Shown: positions 53,393 to 62,047 of the stretch, one piece after another
Layout: every line of letters begins with the position of its first letter
Position numbering within the stretch: position 1 is the first letter of the stretch
Assembly (NCBI GenBank): GCA_910577685.1
Contig: CAJTOH010000022.1
Span: 1 to 62,102 of the forward strand
Length of the DNA stretch: 62,102 nt
Source of the DNA: an uncultured Dorea sp.
GTDB taxonomy: Bacteria; Bacillota; Clostridia; Lachnospirales; Lachnospiraceae
Reading direction: 5' to 3'
The notes under the pieces: model-generated
Seen by the model: only the letters and a program-made list of their open reading frames with translations
Databases searched by the model: none
What the model was told of the DNA's origin: nothing
Program-made: the position numbers and the translations under genes

Positions 53393-53460
53393 CATACCAT
53401 GACAACAAAATGCGATAAACTGTTACGATAAACTTTCAACAAACAAAAAAGGAGACACTC

Positions 53461-54228
53461 ATGATAAAATTAATCGCAAGCGACCTTGACGGTACGATAT
53501 TAAAAAACGGGGCCCAGCAGCTGCCCGCCGGATTCTATGATCTTGTTATAAGGCTGAAAGAAAAAGGAATACATTTTGCCGCCGCAAGCGGAAGGCAATA
53601 TTATAACCTCCGCCTTCTCTTCGCCCCTATTCAAAACGATATCCACTATATCGCAGAGAACGGTTCCCTGTGCATCTGCAATAATCAGGTAATCTCCAAA
53701 GGGCTGATTGAGCGCGAACTTGGGCTGCGCATCTTCCGGGCCGTGCGTGAACGCGGCGGATGCCACTGCCTTCTGTCCTGTGAATCCGCCTGCTACACGG
53801 ACTCTGCGGATCCTGCGTTTATCCGCCACATCCGGGAAGTCGTGCGCTATGATATGAAAACCGTAGAACGGCTTGAGGACGTAACCGAACCGTTTCTTAA
53901 GATTGCAGTCTGTGATTTTACTGGTGCGGATAATATAGAGTCCTATTTTCAAAAAATGTTTGAATCAGAGATTAAGGTCGTTACCTCCGGTATGATCTGG
54001 ATTGATTTTATAGCACCCAATGCAAACAAGGGCACCGCCCTTGCAGGTCTGGCGGCGCGTCTTGGGATTAAGCCGGAAGAATGTATGGCCTTCGGCGACC
54101 AGTATAACGACGCTGAGATGCTTAAATTCGCAGGCAAAAGTTATGCCATGTCCGACGGCGCCCGCGGGCTCTCGGAATATTCAACGGACGTAACGGACTC
54201 TGTGGAAGAGGTCCTGAAACAGCTATAG
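53461..54228 (+). CDS. Cof-type HAD-IIB phosphatase
   Basis: The 255-residue protein has ASDLDGTIL (motif I), AASGRQYYNL (motif II), Lys in NANKGTALAGLA (motif III) and AFGDQYNDAEML (motif IV), with a C2-type cap. Cof-like enzymes hydrolyse sugar phosphates. AAGGAG precedes the start. It stands alone on the plus strand. Confidence 0.92.
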   Translation: MIKLIASDLDGTILKNGAQQLPAGFYDLVIRLKEKGIHFAAASGRQYYNLRLLFAPIQNDIHYIAENGSLCICNNQVISKGLIERELGLRIFRAVRERGGCHCLLSCESACYTDSADPAFIRHIREVVRYDMKTVERLEDVTEPFLKIAVCDFTGADNIESYFQKMFESEIKVVTSGMIWIDFIAPNANKGTALAGLAARLGIKPEECMAFGDQYNDAEMLKFAGKSYAMSDGARGLSEYSTDVTDSVEEVLKQL

Positions 54229-54240
54229 CTCTCTCAAGGA

Positions 54241-54278
54241 AGGTGCAAAGAATCCGGATACCCCGAAACTTTGCACCT
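54241..54278. terminator. Bidirectional terminator
   Basis: AGGTGCAAAG / CTTTGCACCT pair around an 18-nt loop, between the convergent HAD and xylB genes. Confidence 0.75.
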
Positions 54279-54311
54279 CTCCTTATCTTCTACACATAGA
54301 TTCCCAAATCT

Positions 54312-55769
54312 CTAAAACAATTCCTTCACAGCCGGATATATCTTTTTAAATTTCTGATATCTCTCTTCATACTTAGCCACCAGTTCCGGCTCCGGCTCTA
54401 CCGTATCCACAACCTTCACAACCTTCTCCGCAATCGTCTCCACGTCCGGATATTCTCCGCAGCCTACCGCTGCAAGCATGGCTCCGCCAAGGGCCGGTCC
54501 TTCCTCGCTCTCGATTACGTCTACTTTGAGGTTCATTATATTTGCAAGAATCTTCTTCCAGAGCGGGCTCTTCGCGCCGCCTCCGCAGATCTTCGTGCGT
54601 TCAATCTTAATCCCAAGGCTCTTTGCCACCTCCAAAGAATCCCGAAGCCCGAAGGTCACGCCTTCCAGAACCGCCTGAGTCATGTCCTCCCTCGCAGTGT
54701 CCATAGACATCCCGATAAACATTCCTCTGGCGTCCGGATTATTGTGCGGGGAACGTTCGCCCATCAGATAGGGAAGAAAGAACACCTGATTCTCCCCCAG
54801 TTTCTTGATATCCGCCTGCTCCGCCGCAAAATCAGCGGTCTTTAGGATGTCTTCATTCCACCACTTATTACAGGATGCGGCGCTTAACATACATCCCATC
54901 AAATGGTAATGCCCGTCAGAATGTGCGAAAGAATGGAGCGCATTATTCCGATCGACGCCGAACGACTTGCTTGAGATAAAGATTGTCCCGGACGTCCCCA
55001 GAGAAATATTGCACCTGCCGTCTCCCACGGTCCCTGTACCGACTGCCGCCGCCGCGTTGTCTCCCGCTCCCGCGATAACTTTTACCTGTTCGGATACCCC
55101 CAGCTCTTTTGCAATCTCAGGCTTAAGAGTGCCGACCACTTCATAGCTCTCATACAGCTTCGGAAGCTTTTCCTCCGTAATTTGGCAGATCTCCATCATT
55201 TCTTTGGACCAGCAGCGGTTCTTTACGTCCATCAGCAGCATGCCGGATGCGTCGGAAACGTCAGTACAGAACGAGCCCGACAGGCAGTATGCCAGATAGT
55301 CCTTCGGCAGCATAATCTTGCAGATCCTTTCAAAATTCTCCGGCTCATGCTTCTTCATCCAGAGGATCTTCGGCACCGTAAATCCCGCAAACGCAATATT
55401 CGCCGTATACGCAGACAATCTGTCTTTACCGATCTTCTGATTCAGATAATCAGTCTCCTCCCCGGTTCGTCCGTCATTCCAGAGAATCGCGGGACGGATA
55501 ACCCGGTCCTCCTTGTCGAGAGCCACTAAGCCGTGCATCTGTCCGCCAAAGCTGATGCCCGCAACTTCGCTTTTATCGCACCCGTCCACTAACTCCTTGA
55601 TTCCCTCCATGGACTTCTCAAACCAGTCCTCCGGCTTCTGTTCCGACCAACCCGGGTGCGGGAAATATAATGGATACTCTTTCGATACAATTTTGCGGAT
55701 CTTTCCACCGCCGTCCATCAGCAGAAGCTTTACCGCAGACGTCCCCAAATCTACCCCTATATATAGCAT
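54312..55769 (-). CDS. xylB: Xylulokinase
   Basis: The 485-residue FGGY kinase has all the XylB features: GVDLGTSAVKLLLMD, GISFGGQMHGLVALD, PAILWNDGRTGEE, AGAGDNAAAAVGTG with the catalytic Asp, GERSPHNNPDARG and CGGGAKSPLWKKI. It phosphorylates D-xylulose. It follows an L-fucose/arabinose isomerase-family gene, so the ketose could be made by that enzyme. AGGAGG precedes the start. Confidence 0.93.
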   Translation of the reverse strand: MLYIGVDLGTSAVKLLLMDGGGKIRKIVSKEYPLYFPHPGWSEQKPEDWFEKSMEGIKELVDGCDKSEVAGISFGGQMHGLVALDKEDRVIRPAILWNDGRTGEETDYLNQKIGKDRLSAYTANIAFAGFTVPKILWMKKHEPENFERICKIMLPKDYLAYCLSGSFCTDVSDASGMLLMDVKNRCWSKEMMEICQITEEKLPKLYESYEVVGTLKPEIAKELGVSEQVKVIAGAGDNAAAAVGTGTVGDGRCNISLGTSGTIFISSKSFGVDRNNALHSFAHSDGHYHLMGCMLSAASCNKWWNEDILKTADFAAEQADIKKLGENQVFFLPYLMGERSPHNNPDARGMFIGMSMDTAREDMTQAVLEGVTFGLRDSLEVAKSLGIKIERTKICGGGAKSPLWKKILANIMNLKVDVIESEEGPALGGAMLAAVGCGEYPDVETIAEKVVKVVDTVEPEPELVAKYEERYQKFKKIYPAVKELF

Positions 55770-55802
55770 TTTTTCCTCCTATTCCTGCATATCATTCATT
55801 TA

Positions 55803-57287
55803 TTATCTCCACGGATTCTCCGTCGGGTATCTTACGCCCGCAGGCTGATTATATCCGATCTCCTCCACAGGCACTCCGATATACTTGAATACTTCAAACA
55901 AAGCCTTCCCGTGATGCCCGAATGCAACCGCGCCGTGATGAGGATAGCCGCCCTCGATCAGCACATGGCGGTAGAACCTTCCCATCTCCGGGATCGCGAA
56001 TACCCCGATACCGCCGAAGGAACGGGTAGCAACCGGGAGTACCTCGCCTTGGGCGATATAAGCGCGCAGCTTGTTGTCCGCCGTACTCTGCAGCCTGTAG
56101 AAGGTAATGTCTCCGGGAACGATATCCCCTTCCAGAGTTCCCTGCGTCACCTCCTCAGGCAAAGCCCTTGCCATGATCATCTGGTACTTCATCTCGCAGA
56201 AGGACAGCTTCTTAGAAGCCGTATTGCCGCAGTGGAATCCCATAAAAGTATCCTGCTGCGTATAGTCGTATTTTCCTTTAATATCTTCTTCATACATATC
56301 CTTAGGAACGGAATTGTTGATATCAAGAAGCGTTACCGCGTCGCTGCTTACCACCGTTCCGATAAACTCGCTTAACGCGCCGTATATATCTACTTCGCAG
56401 GACACCGGAATCCCCTTGGCCGTAAGCCGGCTGTTCACGTAGCAGGGTACGAACCCGAACTGAGTCTGGAATGCAGGCCAGCATTTCCCGGCAAGCGCAA
56501 CGTATCTGCGGTATCCCTTATGGTCTTCAATCCAATCCTTAAGCGTCAGTTCATACTGCGCAAGCTTCTCGAGAATCTCCGGCTTCTTGTTGCCTGCTCC
56601 AAGCTCCTCTTCCATCTCTTTCACAACTTCCGGAATCCTGCTGTCTCCCGCATGTCTGTTAAACGCCTCGAACAGGTCGAGCTCTGAGTTCTCCTCGATC
56701 TCAACGCCCAGATTATAGAGCTGCTTTATCGGCGCGTTGCATGCAAGGAAGTTCAGCGGCCTTGGGCCGAAGCTGATGATCTTCAATTGGCTGAGTCCTG
56801 CGACTGCCCTTGCGATGGGGATGAATTCATGGATCATGTCCGCACATTCCTGCGCGTCCCCTACCGGATATTCCGGGATATAGGCCTTAATATTGCGGAG
56901 CTTAAGGTTATAGCTTGCGTTGAGCATGCCGCAGTATGCGTCCCCGCGCCCCTGTACCAGATTGTCGCCGCGCTCCTCCGCCGCCGCGATGAACATCTTC
57001 GGGCCTTCAAAATGCTTGGCAAGCAGAGTCTCGGAAATCTCCGGCCCGAAGTTCCCAAGATATACCACAAGGGCGTTGCAGCCCGCCGCCTTAACGTCTT
57101 CTAACGCCTGTACCATGTGGATCTCGCTCTCCACGATGCATACCGGACATTCATAGATTCCTTCCCCGCCGTATTTCTCCGTATATGCTTTCATCAGGTT
57201 CGCCCTCCGCGTCACGGACAGGCTCTCCGGAAAACAATCGCGGCTTACCGCCACTACCCCTATCTTCAATTCTGGCATGTTGTTCAT
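55803..57287 (-). CDS. L-fucose/L-arabinose isomerase-family protein
   Basis: The 494-residue protein shows the three-domain isomerase fold of FucI/AraA relatives: VVYLGNFGPEISETLLAKHF, ARAVAGLSQLKIISFGPRPL, SCEVDIYGALSEFIGT with the metal-site Glu/Asp, MGFHCGNTASKKLSF and EGGYPHHGAVAFGHHG with His ligands. It probably converts an aldose to a ketose, which the neighbouring xylulokinase phosphorylates. AGGAGG lies 8 nt upstream of the first ATG. The precise sugar is unknown. Confidence 0.88.
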   Translation of the reverse strand: MNNMPELKIGVVAVSRDCFPESLSVTRRANLMKAYTEKYGGEGIYECPVCIVESEIHMVQALEDVKAAGCNALVVYLGNFGPEISETLLAKHFEGPKMFIAAAEERGDNLVQGRGDAYCGMLNASYNLKLRNIKAYIPEYPVGDAQECADMIHEFIPIARAVAGLSQLKIISFGPRPLNFLACNAPIKQLYNLGVEIEENSELDLFEAFNRHAGDSRIPEVVKEMEEELGAGNKKPEILEKLAQYELTLKDWIEDHKGYRRYVALAGKCWPAFQTQFGFVPCYVNSRLTAKGIPVSCEVDIYGALSEFIGTVVSSDAVTLLDINNSVPKDMYEEDIKGKYDYTQQDTFMGFHCGNTASKKLSFCEMKYQMIMARALPEEVTQGTLEGDIVPGDITFYRLQSTADNKLRAYIAQGEVLPVATRSFGGIGVFAIPEMGRFYRHVLIEGGYPHHGAVAFGHHGKALFEVFKYIGVPVEEIGYNQPAGVRYPTENPWR

Positions 57288-57318
57288 TGTGTTGTCCTCC
57301 TTATTCTCTTATTATTCG

Positions 57319-57936
57319 TTACAGCGTAATATTCTCGCCCTTTAACCCGCAGAACGCCCCGTCTATCTCCGCATCCCCATGCGCGATCAGCCATTTGTTC
57401 TTCGCGGTGATCAGCTTGTCTTCGCCCTCGTCCGCCGGCGTAAAATCGAGTTCCGTATTCGTATCTTTGGGCAGTACGATCACGCACCGGAATCCCTTCT
57501 CCCCCGCGCTGCAGGGCGCGTAGTGCAGCGTCGTCGCATATAATTCCACAGCCGTGCCCGCCGGGACAAAAAAGGCCTCGATCTTTGCCGTGTCATATGT
57601 ATAGTCTTCTTCAATGTCCTGCTGCCTTCCAAGCAAGAGGATTAAGTCGCTCTCTGCAATATCCACCTCCGACGAACGGTGGTACTCCAAAGCGTTAAGT
57701 TTCTTGTTGTTCCCGTTGCAGTACCCGATCTGAATCGGCATGCCGCCGTAGGCGCGCCTTTTCAGCTCGCCCGCCGCCGCAAGAGCCTCCAACGCTTCCA
57801 CAGACGGGACGTAGACCACGCCGTCCATGGGACACGGCTGCCGCTTCATCACCTCCAACAGTTCGGCGCAGTCATATCCTGTCAGGACTTTCCCGTAGAC
57901 GCCGAAGGAGGCGTCCGTTACCTTCTGAATCTCCAT
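57319..57936 (-). CDS. DUF4867 family (cupin-like) protein
   Basis: The 205-residue protein matches my memory of DUF4867. NALEYHRSSEVDIAESDLIL and FFVPAGTAVELYATTLHYAP give a cupin-like pattern with His/Glu residues that could bind a metal. It is first in the DUF4867-isomerase-xylulokinase operon. A role as sugar epimerase, mutarotase or isomerase accessory is inferred from this position only. Confidence 0.8.
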   Translation of the reverse strand: MEIQKVTDASFGVYGKVLTGYDCAELLEVMKRQPCPMDGVVYVPSVEALEALAAAGELKRRAYGGMPIQIGYCNGNNKKLNALEYHRSSEVDIAESDLILLLGRQQDIEEDYTYDTAKIEAFFVPAGTAVELYATTLHYAPCSAGEKGFRCVIVLPKDTNTELDFTPADEGEDKLITAKNKWLIAHGDAEIDGAFCGLKGENITL

Positions 57937-57975
57937 AATTCTTCTCTCCTTTATAAATTACCGCTTACTGATGTC

Positions 57976-58004
57976 ATTCTATCAACTTTTTTCAGGGCAA
58001 ACAA
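57976..58004 (-). promoter_or_regulatory. Promoter of the DUF4867-isomerase-xylB operon
   Basis: TTGTTT (58004-57999) and TAGAAT (57981-57976) on the minus strand have a 17-nt spacer. The -35 is weak. Confidence 0.5.
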
Positions 58005-58085
58005 CTCAATATTTAGCCTTTTTATGGGATATTTTTGTCTTTTTTATTTATATCACCTTTTTCCTATATCCTATGTGTCGGTACA

Positions 58086-59015
58086 CTAGCCGGACGCATC
58101 CCGGGAATCCAGCCACCGGGTTGCGCCGACCGCGCCAACCGCCTTCCCTCCACATTCGTTCCCGTACTCCGCACATTCCCGCAGGGAACGCCCTTTCGAC
58201 AATGCGAAGATAAATCCCGCCGTAAAGCTGTCTCCCGCCCCCGTCGTGTCGATGCACACCGCATCCGCCGCCGCAGGAACCATATAAGCCTCTTCCCGGT
58301 TCATCACCAGACATCCCTCTTTTCCGCACTTGACCACCACATTCCCAACGCCCGTTCTAAGGAGCGCTTCCGCCGCCTCAAAAGCCGTCTCTTTCCCGGT
58401 AAGCAGCATCGCCTCCTCGTCGTTTGGCAGCAAGTAATCAATATAGGAAAATGCCTCCGCCATCTCATCGGCCGTCTCCTTGTTCTTGCATTTCGTCATA
58501 TCCGCGCACACGGTCATATTCTGCCTCTTGGCCTGTGCAAAAATACAGGCAAGCTCCCTGACCCCGATCTTTGGAAAGACAAAGATACTGGCAAAACAGA
58601 CAATCCCTGCGCTCTTCGGGAACGGCATCCGGATATCCCCAAGGCACAATTTCCGCAGGCTCCCATTGGAGTTCGTAAGGAAACTGCGCCTCCCGTCCCC
58701 GCCTACCAGCACCACGTTGATTCCCGTATCCATGCCTTCCCGGACGCAGCCGTCCAAAAGCAGGATCCCCTCCCGCCGGCAATGCATAAGAAGGTAGTTT
58801 CCGGCCGGATCGCTGCCCATGACAGTCAGAAGCCTCACCTTTGCCCCCAGCCGCGCAAGCACGGTCGCCTCGTTCAGCGCGTCCGCACCCGGCGACATAC
58901 GGATCTCTTCCGCCGGATAAGAACCTGTCCGGAATACCTCGGCATCCGCCGGACGCACAAGCACATCTATGATTGCCGCGCCGATCAGCAGCACTTCCTT
59001 TCTTTCTGTTCCCAT
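58086..59015 (-). CDS. PfkB-family carbohydrate kinase
   Basis: The 309-residue protein has the N-terminal PfkB signature region (SPGADALNEATVLARLGAKV), the DYLLPNDEEAMLLTGKE segment, and the C-terminal signature CIDTTGAGDSFTAGF with the catalytic Asp. It is a ribokinase-type enzyme; the substrate may be a sugar or nucleoside. It begins one base after the ABC permease gene and belongs to that unit. Confidence 0.92.
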   Translation of the reverse strand: MGTERKEVLLIGAAIIDVLVRPADAEVFRTGSYPAEEIRMSPGADALNEATVLARLGAKVRLLTVMGSDPAGNYLLMHCRREGILLLDGCVREGMDTGINVVLVGGDGRRSFLTNSNGSLRKLCLGDIRMPFPKSAGIVCFASIFVFPKIGVRELACIFAQAKRQNMTVCADMTKCKNKETADEMAEAFSYIDYLLPNDEEAMLLTGKETAFEAAEALLRTGVGNVVVKCGKEGCLVMNREEAYMVPAAADAVCIDTTGAGDSFTAGFIFALSKGRSLRECAEYGNECGGKAVGAVGATRWLDSRDASG

Positions 59016-61019
59016 CTACCCCTCGCTCCCTTCTTCCGTCTCATAGCAGTCCACCAGTACCCCGCCGTTCACTGCCTCTTCCTCAATCTGAACTTCCGTA
59101 CGCACATACGGATCTACAGGGCGAAGCGCAGGCTGTACCGCAAAACGATCCGGTATCAGCCTCCCCCGCCGCTTCTCAATATCCTCTTCCTTATCGTAGA
59201 ATTCCATATTGACGCCCCCGGAATATCCCCTGGCCGCCGGGGCGGACCTCTGTACTTTCAGAGCTGTAATCCGGTAATCTCCAATAGATTTCCCCACCTC
59301 GGCTCCCGCCTCTTCAAGAACCCTGCAGGTTTTCTCGAAAAACGGATAGACCATTGCCTCCTGATAGATTCCATCCACTTCGGAAATAATTTCCAGTTGT
59401 CCGACAGGAAATGCAGTTTTCAGCATCTCCATCCTAAGGCCGGCAACGTCTTCCTTATATGCGGCAAGCAGCTCTTCCTTGTCCTGTTCCGACATTTTCA
59501 GCATCTTCTCCGTCACGCCGTCAGACCATGTAACCTGCCCTTTCTTCACATCCTCTACCCCCGCCAGAGGATAGGCCCGTCTCTTATACTCTTCCGTCTC
59601 GTATATCAGGGCAAAGGAATCTATTGCCTCCTGCCCCAGCGGATAACGCCTGTAGCATCTGCCCCCGCCCTTTAAACGATAACAGACTGTCGCCGACGAA
59701 AGGTTCCCGGAATCCTCCGCCGTCCCTTCCAGAACTTCCCGGATCCACTCCATCCCCTTATCAATACTTTCCTCCTGAGCCAGCGAATACCGAAGCAGCC
59801 GTTCCTCTGTCCCGGAATCATCGCCTGTCTCCATACGTACAAACTCTTTCTGCCTCATATCAATCCCGTTCACACTCACCGCTACCTCCGTCACCTGACT
59901 CCGCTCAGGCAGATAGCCGTCAAATCTCGTCTGGTTTCCCGGAAATATGCATCCGGCAGCAAACGCGCACACGCCGGTCAGGCACATCTGCCGCTTTCTC
60001 CGCATAAGAGAAGTTCCCGGCATACGCACAAGGCTCTCTATCAGCAAATGCACCCCCCATGCGCCTGCCATGCCTCCCCCGCCTATCAGCAGCGCCGCTG
60101 CCGCCGCGCCGTGCTCCTTAACCTGCGCCAGATCCGCGGCCAACATTCCAAGCCACATTCCCGCAAGAATTGACATTGCCGCCTCAAACACACGCTCTGC
60201 CCCGCCGCAAGCAAACACGCGCCCGGTCGTCTCCGTCTTCCGCCTCCTATGTACCAGCAGCGCCGATAACAGAAACAGCCCTTCCCATAGAAACGCCGCG
60301 CAGACAGCCTTCCCTTCCGGCATGTATTCCCATGCCTCCTGACAGTCATAAATATCGGTTCCCATCAGCCCTTTGGCAAGCCGCGTCAAAACCAGCAGCT
60401 CCTCCGCCTCCTCAAAAAACGGAATCCTGTAAAAATAACGGTAAAGCTCCTGCGCATACCAAAAGAAAATATTCCGTATCATTACTTGAAAATACAGCAG
60501 GAACACCGCCATTAACGCCGCAGCCGTAATTATTTTCCCCGATACCGTCACAGCAAGAATTCCCATATGGTAAAAGACCAGAAAAACCAACAGGGCAGCT
60601 CCTACGCTTCTCCCCAAATACGCCCCGGCGTACGGGAGGAACCTCCGGACGTTGGCCGCCTCATACACCGCAAGAACCGTCTGCGTCAGCAAAAGCGGGA
60701 CGAAAAAGCAGCAAATCCCGTGGACATATCTGCTCAGGAAGATTGTACTTTTCTTCACCGGAAGGCTGTAATAAAAATCCTGCTGCCTGCTCCCGAACAA
60801 ATAGAAAAACTCAATCAAAGAAAATGCGGCCCCAAGTCCGGCGCAAAGAATACATAATTCCATGCTCCCAAGTCCGAAGAAAATATATTCCGCATCTGCG
60901 GAAATATCCACAAGCTTCATAACCATATAGAGGGATAAAAATCCACAAGAGAGAACCGACGCCAGCGGGGAACGCTGCGCTTCCCGAAACCATTTACTGA
61001 AATACTTTACCGATGTCAT
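59016..61019 (-). CDS. ABC-2 type transporter permease with large C-terminal domain (DUF6449-like)
   Basis: The ~667-residue protein has about eight membrane segments in its first ~350 residues. A soluble C-terminal region (QTRFDGYLPERSQVTEVAVS, YRLKGGGRCYRRYPL) resembles the DUF6449 domain of clostridial ABC permeases. The start at 61019 has GGAGG 9 nt upstream; it overlaps the ATPase gene end by 26 nt. It is probably an exporter of a peptide or antibiotic-like compound. Confidence 0.85.
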   Translation of the reverse strand: MTSVKYFSKWFREAQRSPLASVLSCGFLSLYMVMKLVDISADAEYIFFGLGSMELCILCAGLGAAFSLIEFFYLFGSRQQDFYYSLPVKKSTIFLSRYVHGICCFFVPLLLTQTVLAVYEAANVRRFLPYAGAYLGRSVGAALLVFLVFYHMGILAVTVSGKIITAAALMAVFLLYFQVMIRNIFFWYAQELYRYFYRIPFFEEAEELLVLTRLAKGLMGTDIYDCQEAWEYMPEGKAVCAAFLWEGLFLLSALLVHRRRKTETTGRVFACGGAERVFEAAMSILAGMWLGMLAADLAQVKEHGAAAAALLIGGGGMAGAWGVHLLIESLVRMPGTSLMRRKRQMCLTGVCAFAAGCIFPGNQTRFDGYLPERSQVTEVAVSVNGIDMRQKEFVRMETGDDSGTEERLLRYSLAQEESIDKGMEWIREVLEGTAEDSGNLSSATVCYRLKGGGRCYRRYPLGQEAIDSFALIYETEEYKRRAYPLAGVEDVKKGQVTWSDGVTEKMLKMSEQDKEELLAAYKEDVAGLRMEMLKTAFPVGQLEIISEVDGIYQEAMVYPFFEKTCRVLEEAGAEVGKSIGDYRITALKVQRSAPAARGYSGGVNMEFYDKEEDIEKRRGRLIPDRFAVQPALRPVDPYVRTEVQIEEEAVNGGVLVDCYETEEGSEG

Positions 61020-61905
61020 ATCCGCTTCCCTCCATTTCCGCAAGAAATACTTCCTGAAGCGTCATAGGAACCTCCCGGCAGAATACGGCGCCTCCTTGCC
61101 GGACCTGCTCCAGAACCTCCTCTTTCGCTCCTTTCACGATCAAAGTAACAAAATACCCCTCCTGCCGGAACCTGACTACCTCAATGCAGGAACGAAGAAA
61201 ATCTTCCGCTTTCCCACACGCCTCCCCCTCGAACACACACTGTATTTTGCAGACTTCCCCTGCTTTCCGGCGCATATCCCCGGCAAGCAGCATCCCGCCT
61301 TTATGCAGGATGGCGATATCCTGACAGAATTCCTCCAGATCCTTAAGCTTGTGGGCCGCAACCACCACCGTCCGGCTCTTCTCCTCCATCTCCCTGCGAA
61401 ACAGATCCTTCATCACTTCCGTCGCCACGGGGTCCAGCCCGTCGAATACCTCGTCGCACAGCAGGTATTCCGTATTCGCGCACAAAGCCATAATCAGAAA
61501 CGCCTGCCGCTTCATCCCCTTGGAAAATGTACGCAGCGGCCTTCTGACGTCCAGTTCCAGACGTTCTGCCATGTAATACACGGATTCCGGCTCCATGTCC
61601 GGGTACTGCCTGCGATAAAACTCCGTCATTACTTCCATGCCTGCATTAGGGAAATAATACGGGTCGTCCGGAAGATAAAAAAACCGTTCCTTACACTTCG
61701 GATTATCATAACATGCCTCCCCGTCAATAAGGATCTCTCCTGCGTCGACTTCAAGAATTCCCGCCATTGCCCGCAAAAGCGTGCTCTTTCCCGCGCCGTT
61801 GGTTCCAAGCAGGCCGAAGCTTCTGCCCTTGGGGATGGTAAATGTTACGTCGTTCAATGCGGTAATGCTGTCAAAATGCTTTGTTACATGCCGTATCTCT
61901 ATCAT
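60994..61905 (-). CDS. ABC transporter ATP-binding protein (YtrB/BcrA-like)
   Basis: The 303-residue ATPase has Walker A GTNGAGKST, a Q-loop replaced by FYLPDDPYYF (typical of this GntR-linked group), the signature FSKGMKRQAFLI, Walker B LLCDEVFDGLD and the switch His in VVAAHKLKD. It is the partner of the permease encoded downstream. AGGAGG precedes the start. Confidence 0.92.
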   Translation of the reverse strand: MIEIRHVTKHFDSITALNDVTFTIPKGRSFGLLGTNGAGKSTLLRAMAGILEVDAGEILIDGEACYDNPKCKERFFYLPDDPYYFPNAGMEVMTEFYRRQYPDMEPESVYYMAERLELDVRRPLRTFSKGMKRQAFLIMALCANTEYLLCDEVFDGLDPVATEVMKDLFRREMEEKSRTVVVAAHKLKDLEEFCQDIAILHKGGMLLAGDMRRKAGEVCKIQCVFEGEACGKAEDFLRSCIEVVRFRQEGYFVTLIVKGAKEEVLEQVRQGGAVFCREVPMTLQEVFLAEMEGSGYDIGKVFQ

Positions 61906-61980
61906 CGCGTGCCTCCTGTTCTTCTTTTGCTGTCATGAATATACGGATTACGCCCCTTTTTCTCTCATTCGCTTTTTTAC

Positions 61981-62009
61981 ATTATAGGCATCTCACGGCA
62001 GAAATGCAA
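61981..62009 (-). promoter_or_regulatory. Promoter of the ABC transporter-PfkB unit
   Basis: TTGCAT (62009-62004) and TATAAT (61986-61981) on the minus strand have a 17-nt spacer, about 75 nt before the ATPase start. Confidence 0.75.
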
Positions 62010-62047
62010 CCGCCGCGGCGATTCCCCCAAAACCGGCCCGGGCTTCC

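Noticed and set aside
12620..55769. Recent duplication of the four FGGY kinases
   Set aside because: Their motifs and lengths differ clearly (439 to 510 residues), so they are old paralogues or separate acquisitions rather than recent copies.
58035..59675. Long plus-strand open frame of about 546 codons
   Set aside because: It is antisense to the PfkB kinase and the ABC permease, has no ribosome binding site or domain, and is rich in Arg/His/Pro as expected of a GC-skewed shadow frame.
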